DNA from: Planctomycetota bacterium
Lineage (GTDB): Bacteria; Planctomycetota; Planctomycetia; Isosphaerales; Isosphaeraceae
DNA: 44,767 nt
Direction of reading: 5' to 3'
Assembly (NCBI GenBank): GCA_028291545.1
Contig: JAQGHR010000147.1
Span: forward strand, 1-44,767
Made by a program: the position numbers and the translations under genes. Below, one piece after another: positions 8,864 through 15,937 of the stretch (within the stretch, counting starts at the first letter, position 1; the number at the start of each line of letters is the position of its first letter). Below the pieces are notes generated by a model that worked only from the letters and a program-made list of their open reading frames with translations, did not search any database and was not told where the DNA came from.

Positions 8864-11581
8864 ATGGCCCGACGCTTGACCGCCCCGCCCCTGCCCGCCT
8901 GGGTGGGCGATCTCCCGGTCTTCGAGCGGACGCTGTCCAATGGACTCAAGGCCCTGGTCCTGCCCCGTCCGCTCGCGCCGGTGGTCGTCTGCGACCTGTA
9001 TCATCCGGTCGGATCGGTGAATGAGCCGCCGGGCAAGTCGGGGCTGGCGCACTTCGTCGAGCACATGCTCTTCAAGGGGACGGACCGGTTTCCGAAGGGC
9101 CATATCGACCGCCTCGCGTTCCTCGCCGCAGGGCAGACGAACGCCGAGACCGGCGAAGATTCCACCCATTACTGGTTCGCGTTCCCCGCCGATCGCTGGG
9201 AGCTGGCCCTGGCCGTCGAGGCCGACCGGATGCGCGGGCTTCGGTTCGACCCTCGCGAGGTCGAGGCCGAGCGGTCGGTCATCGCCGAGGAACGAGCCCG
9301 GGAGATGGATTCTCCGCTCGGACGCCTGGATCAGACCCACCTGGCCATCAGCTACCTCGTCCACCCCTACCGCAACCCGATTCTGGGCTGGCCCGACGAC
9401 CTGCGGAACACGACCAGCGAGGATCTTTCGTCGTTTTACGAGACCCATTATCAGCCCGATGGCGCGGTCCTGGTGATCGTCGGCGCCGTGGACCCGGACC
9501 GGACGCTGGACCGGGTCGAGGCGCAGTTCGGGGTGATTCCTCGCGGTCCCACCCCCCGCCCCGCCGCCCCGCCGAGCGAGCCGAAGCAGGTGGGTCGGCG
9601 CGAGTTCGCGCTGAACGAGCCGGACTCGGTGGCGCGAGGACTGCTCGGCTGGCACTCGGTCCCTCGCGGGCACGCCGACGGCCCGGCGCTCGACGTGCTG
9701 GCCGACCTGCTGACGTTCGGACGGCGGGCACGCCTGTGGGAGAGGCTGGTGGACGGCGACCGTCTGGCCACGTTCGTGGATGCGGGGCACGAGCCTTCGC
9801 GTCTTGCGGGCCAGTTCCTCGTGCAGGTGGAGGCGGCGGCGGGGGCCGAGGTCGCCGGGATCGAGGACGCCGTGTTCGACGTCATCTCCGAGCTGGCCGA
9901 ATCCGGCCCGAATGCGGAAGAGCTGCGCCGCTCCCGCCACCGCCTGGAAGCCGCCTGGCGATGGGAGCAGGAAGACGTGTTCGGGCTCGCCTCCGGCCTG
10001 GGTCAGGTCGCGCTCTGGGACGACTGGCGCGCCTGGCAGGCCGAACACCGCGCGGCCCTCACGGTCTCGGCCGAGGACGTGAAGCGGGTGGCGAAGACCT
10101 ACCTGGTTGACGGCGGCTTGACGTTGGGGTGGAGCTTGCCCCGAGGGGCGAGGAGTCCGATTTTCCCCTCACCCGTCGCGGCGGTCGAGGGTGCGCTCGC
10201 GGCTGGTCCGGACCTCGCGACGGCCTCCTCGGAGGTGCCGCCCCCTCACCCGCTCCCTCTCCCCCTGCCACGGGAGGAGAGGGGACCGGACAAGCTAATC
10301 AGGCGAGGGGCGTCGACTCTCTCGGACTACCGCCCGTCCCGGGAGATCCTCCCCAACGGCCTGCGGCTGATCTCCGAGGTCCGCCCCGGGACCGGCACGG
10401 TGGCGCTGGATTTGTGGGTGGATTCCGGCCCCCTGCGCGAGGCCAAGCCCGGCCTGGCGTTCCTCGCGGGGCGGCTGCGCGAAGAGGGGACGAAATCGCG
10501 ATCGGCCGAGATGCTGTTCGCCGAGGTCGAAGATGTGGGCGGCACGCTCGACATCGGCTCGACCGGCGTCTCGCTCCGGGTTCGTGCCGAGGATCTGGCC
10601 CTGGCCGTCGACCTCATGGCGGACGTGACGCTTCGCCCCGCCTTCCCCGGCGAGGCCCTGGGCTGGACCCGTCGCAAGACCGCGTCGGAGCTGCGAGCCG
10701 ATCGGGACGACCACGCCTTTCGCGCCGAGGAACGGTTCCGCGCGATGATCTACGGCGATCACCCCTACGGCCGCGACATTCGCGGCTCGGCGGGCGATCT
10801 CTCGCGAATCACGCTTGAGGATATCCACGCGCATCACGATCGCCTGTTCGCTCCCGACAACTCCGTGCTGGTTGCCGTGGGCGACTTCGACCCCCGTCGC
10901 CTGCGATCGCTGCTCAAGACCGCCTTCGGCCGCTGGTCGCCCGGGGGCGTCGTCACGGCCGCGCCCCCGGTGCCGAAGCGGGCCGATCGTCGCAAGGTCC
11001 GCCGCGTGGCCTCGCCGGGCGAGCAGGTTCACATCCTGGTCGGCCACCTGGGCATCTCGCGCCGCGACCCGGATTTCGACGCGATGCTGGTGCTCGACCA
11101 CATCCTGGGCACCGGCCCCGGCTTCACGGACCGCCTCAGCCGCATCCTCCGCGATGAGCTTGGCCTGGCCTACTCCGTCGGCGGCGGGATGACGGATTCG
11201 GCCGACATCATCCCTGGTTACCTGCGCATCTACGTCGGCACCGGACCCGATGAGGCCGACCGCGCCGTGGCCGCCGTGCTGGAGCAGGTTGAGGCCATGC
11301 ACCGCGGCGAGTTTTCCGACGAGGAAGTGAAGCTCGCCCGCGATTACCTCGCCGGTTCCTGGGTCTTCGACTACCAGACCGTCGGCCAGCGCGCCGATCG
11401 CCTGCTGGAACTGGAACGCTGGGGCCTCCCCCTGGAGGACCCGTTGCACTGGCCCGATCGGATCGCTTCGGTCAAGCCCCGGACCGTTCGCGCCGCCGCC
11501 CGCAGGCAGATCGACCCGAAGGCGCTGGCGAGGGTGGAATATGGGCCGGTGCGGACGCGGAAACGAGGCGGGGACTCATAG
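8864..11581 (+). CDS. Two-lobed M16 family zinc metalloprotease (905 aa)
   Basis: Predicted pitrilysin/insulinase-type peptidase. The ATG at 8864 is preceded by AAAGGGGGC; the longer open frame upstream runs through a palindromic repeat. The N-terminal half carries the inverted zinc motif HFVEH at residues 63-67 (His63, Glu66, His67), with the third ligand Glu about 76 residues later in VIAEER. The C-terminal half (from about residue 490) repeats the fold but has no HxxEH; it keeps the RDELGLAYS block with the Arg/Tyr pair used for substrate binding. This is an active plus inactive pairing fused in one chain, where many bacteria use two subunits. No signal peptide is evident, so it is probably cytoplasmic. 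The linker between lobes contains an in-frame palindromic repeat (10240-10290). Confidence 0.9.
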   Translation: MARRLTAPPLPAWVGDLPVFERTLSNGLKALVLPRPLAPVVVCDLYHPVGSVNEPPGKSGLAHFVEHMLFKGTDRFPKGHIDRLAFLAAGQTNAETGEDSTHYWFAFPADRWELALAVEADRMRGLRFDPREVEAERSVIAEERAREMDSPLGRLDQTHLAISYLVHPYRNPILGWPDDLRNTTSEDLSSFYETHYQPDGAVLVIVGAVDPDRTLDRVEAQFGVIPRGPTPRPAAPPSEPKQVGRREFALNEPDSVARGLLGWHSVPRGHADGPALDVLADLLTFGRRARLWERLVDGDRLATFVDAGHEPSRLAGQFLVQVEAAAGAEVAGIEDAVFDVISELAESGPNAEELRRSRHRLEAAWRWEQEDVFGLASGLGQVALWDDWRAWQAEHRAALTVSAEDVKRVAKTYLVDGGLTLGWSLPRGARSPIFPSPVAAVEGALAAGPDLATASSEVPPPHPLPLPLPREERGPDKLIRRGASTLSDYRPSREILPNGLRLISEVRPGTGTVALDLWVDSGPLREAKPGLAFLAGRLREEGTKSRSAEMLFAEVEDVGGTLDIGSTGVSLRVRAEDLALAVDLMADVTLRPAFPGEALGWTRRKTASELRADRDDHAFRAEERFRAMIYGDHPYGRDIRGSAGDLSRITLEDIHAHHDRLFAPDNSVLVAVGDFDPRRLRSLLKTAFGRWSPGGVVTAAPPVPKRADRRKVRRVASPGEQVHILVGHLGISRRDPDFDAMLVLDHILGTGPGFTDRLSRILRDELGLAYSVGGGMTDSADIIPGYLRIYVGTGPDEADRAVAAVLEQVEAMHRGEFSDEEVKLARDYLAGSWVFDYQTVGQRADRLLELERWGLPLEDPLHWPDRIASVKPRTVRAAARRQIDPKALARVEYGPVRTRKRGGDS
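10240..10290. repeat. Palindromic repeat inside the M16 protease linker
   Basis: A C-rich/G-rich palindrome (CCCTCTCC on the left, GGAGAGGGG on the right, around a purine-shifted loop) encodes a Pro/Leu-rich stretch (PPPHPLPLPLPREERG) between the two M16 lobes. The DNA resembles the dispersed 'CCCTCTCCCCC...GGGGAGAGGG' repeats common in bacterial intergenic DNA (general knowledge), here read in frame inside a gene. Confidence 0.6.
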
Positions 11582-11603
11582 CTCCCCGCTTTCGGGAACG
11601 TAG

Positions 11604-11621
11604 GGCACGCGATTGCGTGCC
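11604..11621. repeat. Short perfect hairpin downstream of the M16 gene
   Basis: GGCACGC and GCGTGCC are exact complements around a GATT loop, 23 bp after the protease stop. There is no T tract, so it is at best a weak terminator; it also resembles the small palindromes seen elsewhere in the window. Confidence 0.6.
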
Positions 11622-11652
11622 TCATGGCCTGGCCCTGGGGCGCCGACCGCGA

Positions 11653-11695
11653 GCCGGGGGCTCGCCCGCTGCGCCGGCTCGACCCCAGCCGCCCG
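11653..11695. repeat. Copy A of a ~43-bp dispersed repeat
   Basis: This GC-rich segment ending in CGGCTCGACCCCAGCCGCCCG matches 22393-22436 at roughly 80% with one indel. The second copy directly abuts the RAYT transposase remnant, so the two may be pieces of the same mobile repeat family. Confidence 0.55.
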
Positions 11696-11796
11696 GTATC
11701 ATGGGAGCGCATGCCAAAATCGAGTGGGGCATCCTGCCGCCACGGCTTGCAGCCGTCGAGCCGACGCGGTAAGACCAAGGGGGCGCGAACCTTTAC

Positions 11797-13653
11797 ATGG
11801 ATCGCGGCCGTCTGACCCGTGATGTCCCAGCGATCGATCGCGACGGGGGCCGTGCCGTGGATCATGCGTTCAAGATCAACCTGCGCGGGATCATCGAGCT
11901 GCTGTCGCACCACCTCTACAGCGGGCCGCAGGTGTTCGTGCGCGAGCTCTTGCAGAACGCGGTGGACGCCCTGCGGGCACGCTCGCAGTACGATCCCGAT
12001 CACCGGGGCGAGATCCTCATCGAGGTCCTCGGGGGCAAGACTCCGGCGCTGGCGTTCCTCGACGATGGCATCGGGCTGACCGAGGATGAAGTCCACCGCT
12101 TCCTCGCCACCATCGGCCAGACGTCCAAGCGCGAGGCGGAATGGGAACGGCCCGAGGACTTCATCGGACGGTTCGGCATCGGGCTACTCTCGTGCTTCGT
12201 CGTCAGCGACGAGATCGCCGTGATCACGCGCTCGGCCCGCCAGGGGACGCAATCGACCGTCGAATGGCGCGGGCGGCACGACGGCACCTACGCGGTCAGG
12301 CCGATCGAGCGTGATATCGAGCCCGGCACGCAGGTATATCTGACGTGCAAGCCGGGATGTGAGGAGTTCTTCACCCCGACGCGGGTCCGCGAGCTTGCCG
12401 CGCACTACGGCGGGATGCTCCCGTACCCGATCCGCGTCGTCGCGGGGAAGGATTCTCACGCGATCAACGACGCCGGCCCCCCCTGGCGCAGGAGGTTCGC
12501 CTCCACCGACGAGCAGACCCGGGAGCTGTTGGCCTACGGGCGCGAGACGTTCGGGATGGACTTCTTCGATGTCATCCCGCTCAAGTCGAAGGTCGGCGGG
12601 GTGGACGGCGTCGCGTTCGTCCTGCCGTTCTCGCCCAATCTCGCGTCCAAGCGCACGGACCGGGTCTACTTGAAAGGCATGCTGCTATCGGAGAATGCCG
12701 AGGGCTTGCTGCCCGACTGGGCCTTTTTCGTCAAATGCGTGGTGAACGCCGAATCGCTGCGGCCGACCGCGTCGCGCGAGGCCTTCTACGAAGACGACGA
12801 TCTGGAGGCCACCCGCGAGGCCCTGGGCGGCGTGTTGCGAGACTATCTTGTCGGACTGGCGGCTCGCGACCCGGTCAAGCTCCAGAAGTTGATCGCGCTG
12901 CACGACCTGTCGATCAAGGGCCTGGCGCTCCACGACGACGACTTCTATCGCCTGTTCATCGACTGGATCCGGTTCGAGACCTCGCTGGGCACGATGACCC
13001 TGGGGGAGTACCGCCAGGACCATGCCGTCGTCCGGTTCGTTCCCGAGGTCGACCGCTTCCGCCAGATCGCTCGCGTGGCGGCCGCGCGGGGCGACTGCAT
13101 CATCAATGCCGGGTACACCCACGATGCGGAGTTGCTGTCGCGGCTGCCGTTCCTCGTGCCCGACGCCGAGGTCGAATCGGTCGACCCGGCCTCGCTGGCG
13201 CAAACACTTGATGACCTGAGCGTCGACGAACGCGACGAGATGCACGACCTGATCGCGATCGCCGACCGCGTTTTGCAGCCGTTCAAGTGCGCGGCCGAGG
13301 CCAAGACGTTCCTGCCCGAAGAACTGCCGGCGCTCTACAGCACGGCCCGCGACGCCGAGTTCTTCCGCTCCCTCGAGCGCTCCCGGGACGTGGCCGACCC
13401 CCTCTGGTCCGGCGTCCTGGACAGCCTGGCGGGTGAAGGACGGATCGGTCCCCACGCGCAGCTCACGTTCAATTATCGTAATCCCTTGGTTCGCAAGATT
13501 GCCGGGATCCAGGATCGCACCCTGCAACGACGGTCGGTGGAGATGCTGTATGTCCAGGCGCTTCTGCTCGGGCATCACCCGCTGAGCGCGAGAGAGATGA
13601 CGCTCTTGAACGAGGGGTTGATCGGTCTGATCGAGTGGGGTGTGTCCCGATAA
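11797..13653 (+). CDS. HSP90-family (HtpG-like) ATPase/chaperone (618 aa)
   Basis: Predicted cytosolic GHKL-type chaperone. The Bergerat ATP-binding motifs are clear: RELLQNAVDA (Glu50, Asn54), LDDGIGLTEDE near residue 90, and GRFGIGLLSCF near 125. The middle domain follows, with RVYLKGMLLSE and a SLRPTASRE segment like the HSP90 family's conserved DI(L)PLNVSRE block. The C-terminal third is divergent. Length (618 aa) is close to HtpG. A GTG at 11857, preceded by a GGGGG run, is an alternative start that would remove 20 poorly conserved residues. The next gene begins 25 bp after this stop, so they are probably co-transcribed. This is the divergent 'HSP90 family protein' type more than canonical HtpG, so no symbol is given. 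Confidence 0.85.
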   Translation: MDRGRLTRDVPAIDRDGGRAVDHAFKINLRGIIELLSHHLYSGPQVFVRELLQNAVDALRARSQYDPDHRGEILIEVLGGKTPALAFLDDGIGLTEDEVHRFLATIGQTSKREAEWERPEDFIGRFGIGLLSCFVVSDEIAVITRSARQGTQSTVEWRGRHDGTYAVRPIERDIEPGTQVYLTCKPGCEEFFTPTRVRELAAHYGGMLPYPIRVVAGKDSHAINDAGPPWRRRFASTDEQTRELLAYGRETFGMDFFDVIPLKSKVGGVDGVAFVLPFSPNLASKRTDRVYLKGMLLSENAEGLLPDWAFFVKCVVNAESLRPTASREAFYEDDDLEATREALGGVLRDYLVGLAARDPVKLQKLIALHDLSIKGLALHDDDFYRLFIDWIRFETSLGTMTLGEYRQDHAVVRFVPEVDRFRQIARVAAARGDCIINAGYTHDAELLSRLPFLVPDAEVESVDPASLAQTLDDLSVDERDEMHDLIAIADRVLQPFKCAAEAKTFLPEELPALYSTARDAEFFRSLERSRDVADPLWSGVLDSLAGEGRIGPHAQLTFNYRNPLVRKIAGIQDRTLQRRSVEMLYVQALLLGHHPLSAREMTLLNEGLIGLIEWGVSR

Positions 13654-13678
13654 TCCCTGCCGACCCGAGGAGTCCGGG

Positions 13679-14815
13679 ATGAGTGAAGGCGAGCTGTGGG
13701 ATCGCGTTGAAGAGCTGATCGAGCGTGCCTACGTCGCCGGGGCGGGACCGGCGAAGGTCGCGATTCTGGAGGAGGCCGTGCGGCTCTCCGACACCTACGG
13801 CGACCCGCAACTGGGCTGGTACGCGCGGCGGGAGTTGATCGAGGCGGCCATCTTCGCCGAGGAGCCGGAGAAAGCCCTCGCGCCGTTCGCCTGGTGCCTC
13901 GCCCAGTGCGACCGCGACCCGCAGGAGTTCGAGGAGAGCGACCTCTTCTGGCCCTTCAAATGGGTCGTGGACAATACCAAGCGGATTGCCCGGGTGCCGA
14001 TGACCGGGCTGCTCGCGATGGTCGAGGACATGGAGCGGCGGTTCCTTCGACAGGGGGCCGGACTTCGCGCGGTGTGGAAATCTCGCCTGGAACTGGCCAT
14101 CTTTCGCGGCCAGACGGACGAGGCCCGCGCTCTCTATGCGAAGTGGGATTCCACCCCCCGGGACATCTACGCCGACTGCCAGGCGTGCGAGCAAGATAGC
14201 CGGGTCGATTACTTCATCTTCGACGGCCAGGACGCCAGGGCGGTCGAGGTCGCCGGGCCGATCCTCTCGGGAAGAATGACGTGCGCCGAGGTGCCGAAGC
14301 TGACGTACAACCGGGTGATGCTCCCGCTCGTCCGGCTCGGCCGGGTGGCTGACGCGATGCTCCTCCACCAGAAGGGGCACCGGATCATCGCCCGCAAACC
14401 GATGTTCGTGGAGGACGCGGCACACCATATCAAGTTCCTGGCCGTGACCGACAATCTCGCCCGCGCCTTGTCTCTGTTCGAGACCCACCTGCCCTGGCCG
14501 CGCGACCCGCTCGCCTCCGGTCGGTTCGATCGCTTCGAATTCAGCCTCGCCGCCCGGTTCCTCATGGAGCGTGCGACCGCCCAGGCGGACAGTCCGTTGG
14601 CCCTGCGCCTCCCGAAGGAATTCCCCCTCTTCCAGGATTCCGGTCGCTACGATCCCGCGCCACTCGCCGCGTTCTTCGATTCCGAATCCATTCGCCTCGC
14701 CTCGGTCTTCGATGCGCGCAACGAGACCGCCCACTTCTCGGAACGGGCCGCCTCCGAGCGCTCGCTTCACGATCTTGTGACGCCCTGTCCGCTCAAGCCG
14801 CCGCCGCGGACCTAG
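13679..14815 (+). CDS. Uncharacterised helical protein paired with the HSP90-like gene (378 aa)
   Basis: Not recognised with certainty. The ATG at 13679 has a GAGGAG site 7 bp upstream; the open frame extends 13 codons back into the HSP90 stop region. The protein looks entirely alpha-helical with recurring amphipathic segments. Examples are the WDRVEELIERAYVAG block and ARALYAKWDSTPRD followed by a Cys pair in DCQACEQD; the spacing suggests tetratricopeptide-like repeats. There is no signal peptide or membrane segment. Its tight linkage to the HSP90-family gene suggests a dedicated co-chaperone or client adaptor (TPR proteins are classical HSP90 partners), but that is inference from context alone. 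Confidence 0.6.
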   Translation: MSEGELWDRVEELIERAYVAGAGPAKVAILEEAVRLSDTYGDPQLGWYARRELIEAAIFAEEPEKALAPFAWCLAQCDRDPQEFEESDLFWPFKWVVDNTKRIARVPMTGLLAMVEDMERRFLRQGAGLRAVWKSRLELAIFRGQTDEARALYAKWDSTPRDIYADCQACEQDSRVDYFIFDGQDARAVEVAGPILSGRMTCAEVPKLTYNRVMLPLVRLGRVADAMLLHQKGHRIIARKPMFVEDAAHHIKFLAVTDNLARALSLFETHLPWPRDPLASGRFDRFEFSLAARFLMERATAQADSPLALRLPKEFPLFQDSGRYDPAPLAAFFDSESIRLASVFDARNETAHFSERAASERSLHDLVTPCPLKPPPRT

Positions 14816-14850
14816 GTTCGGGCGCTGTTCCCGACCCTACGGATCGCGTC

Positions 14851-15312
14851 TCACGCGGACGACGCCCTTCGATCGGTCGCGGCGACCGGAGTGCCCGGCT
14901 GTGGGAGTGTCGCGGGGCGCGACTGGTCGCCGATCTCGATCAACGGCTTGATTTCCAGCAAGCGGCGGATCGCGACTTCGTAGCCCATATCGCCGACCGT
15001 CTCCAGGATTCGCCGCGCCTGGCGTAATCCCAGCTCGCGTGCCGTCTCCAGGATCTCGGCTTCCGGCGCGGGTGTGGGAGAGGTCGGCTCGATCCGGGGC
15101 GAATCGTCCTCCATCGCGTCGTCGGCCAGATAGTCGAGCGACACGCCCACCGCGCGAGCGAGCTTCAAGGCATTCTCCAGGCCCGGGTTGGCCGACTTGC
15201 CGCTGAGGATCCGGGAGACTTCCGAATCACTCACCCGCGAAGCCCTGGCCAGCCGTTGCTGGTTGAAGCCTTTCAGGAGCATCTGCTTACGAAGCTTCTC
15301 TTCGAATCTCAT
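14851..15312 (-). CDS. XRE/Cro-type transcriptional regulator (153 aa)
   Basis: Predicted DNA-binding repressor. Residues 1-60 form a classic lambda-repressor-like helix-turn-helix: KGFNQQRLARASRVSDSEVSRILSGK with the recognition helix DSEVSRIL, then the LENALKLARAVGVSLDYLAD tail typical of XRE proteins. The remaining 90 residues are a Pro-rich linker and a helical segment rich in Ala/Arg/Glu, possibly for oligomerisation. The start at 15312 gives the standard domain N-terminus; there is no purine-rich ribosome site, only a C run between a good -10 box and the ATG, which suggests a leaderless mRNA. It is divergent from ffs/dnaX, with a large foldback in the shared region. Confidence 0.85.
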   Translation of the reverse strand: MRFEEKLRKQMLLKGFNQQRLARASRVSDSEVSRILSGKSANPGLENALKLARAVGVSLDYLADDAMEDDSPRIEPTSPTPAPEAEILETARELGLRQARRILETVGDMGYEVAIRRLLEIKPLIEIGDQSRPATLPQPGTPVAATDRRASSA

Positions 15313-15319
15313 GGGGGAC

Positions 15320-15349
15320 ACTATACAAACCCGGTCCAGGATTGCGACA
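15320..15349 (-). promoter_or_regulatory. Promoter of the XRE regulator, predicted leaderless
   Basis: On the minus strand TGTCGC (15349-15344), an 18-bp spacer and TATAGT (15325-15320) form a sigma-70-like promoter. The ATG at 15312 begins 8 nt after the -10 box, which is where transcription should start, so translation would begin at or next to the mRNA 5' end. Confidence 0.5.
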
Positions 15350-15410
15350 GGTTTTTCCCGATTTCGCAAAAATTCGCCCGGATATGCGATTCCTTCCCGA
15401 TTCCGGGTAA

Positions 15411-15609
15411 TGGCGGGTGTAGCCGGGGCTCGCTCCGGAATTCTGGAGATTCCCCGAAATGTCCCGTGTGGCCGGGGACGGTATTCCGCCCCCGGAACGC
15501 GACGGTTCGGCCGACGCCCAGGGTTCCGGGGGCGGAGTACCGACCCCGGCCACATGGGAACCGGAACTGAATCTCCAGAATCGAGAGCAAGACCCCGTGG
15601 GGCCACCGC
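15411..15609. repeat. Large imperfect foldback (arms 60-85 bp)
   Basis: Positions 15438-15497 pair with 15523-15583. The matching blocks are TTCTGGAGATTC, GTGTGGCCGGGG and TTCCGCCCCCGGAAC with their complements. Weaker pairing continues outward to about 15411 and 15609. The 25-nt apex is at 15498-15522. It lies between the XRE regulator and ffs. It could be a MITE-like insertion or a structured regulatory region; no terminal target-site duplication could be confirmed by eye. Confidence 0.75.
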
Positions 15610-15713
15610 GTTCCTCCACCCGTTCGGGTTGGCCTTGCATCTCGGGCCATCATTTCCGACAATAGGCGTTCCGACCAACGCAGATGCGCCAAGGCGAGCG
15701 CGGGGGTCCGGGT

Positions 15714-15818
15714 GAGCCGGGGGGGACCCGGGCGATGGGGGCTTGCGAACCTGGTCAGGCCGGGAACGGAGCAGCCATAAGCATCGCTTTCATGCGCGCG
15801 GGAGCACCTCCCCGGCTC
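15714..15818 (+). ncRNA. ffs: Small bacterial signal recognition particle RNA (4.5S type)
   Basis: The conserved SRP domain IV hairpin is obvious: CCTGGTCAGGCC followed by GGGAACGGAGCAGCC, matching the symmetric and asymmetric loops that bind Ffh. The ends pair as GAGCCGGGG (from 15714) with CCCCGGCTC (to 15818), giving a 105-nt rod-shaped RNA of the usual short bacterial form with no Alu domain. It lies just upstream of dnaX, an arrangement found in many bacteria. The RNA targets signal-peptide-bearing ribosomes to the membrane. Exact ends are estimated from pairing. Confidence 0.92.
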
Positions 15819-15850
15819 TCCCAGGCCCCTGCCGTCTCGGCGCGAACGAA

Positions 15851-15870
15851 GGGCCGCACGCTCGCGGCCC
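15851..15870 (+). terminator. GC hairpin between ffs and dnaX
   Basis: GGGCCGC and GCGGCCC pair perfectly around an ACGCTC loop, 33 bp after the SRP RNA. There is no T run, so termination is uncertain; it could instead mark a processing or attenuation point before dnaX. Confidence 0.35.
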
Positions 15871-15937
15871 GGTCGGAGCCAGGACGGCGTGTGCCGCACA
15901 CCCGACATCATCCCCCACGATCTCGACGGAGCGCGGC

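Noticed and set aside
15743..15937. Extended dnaX start upstream of 15938
   Set aside because: It would translate the SRP RNA gene; the GTG at 15938 has a ribosome site and gives a normal N-terminus.
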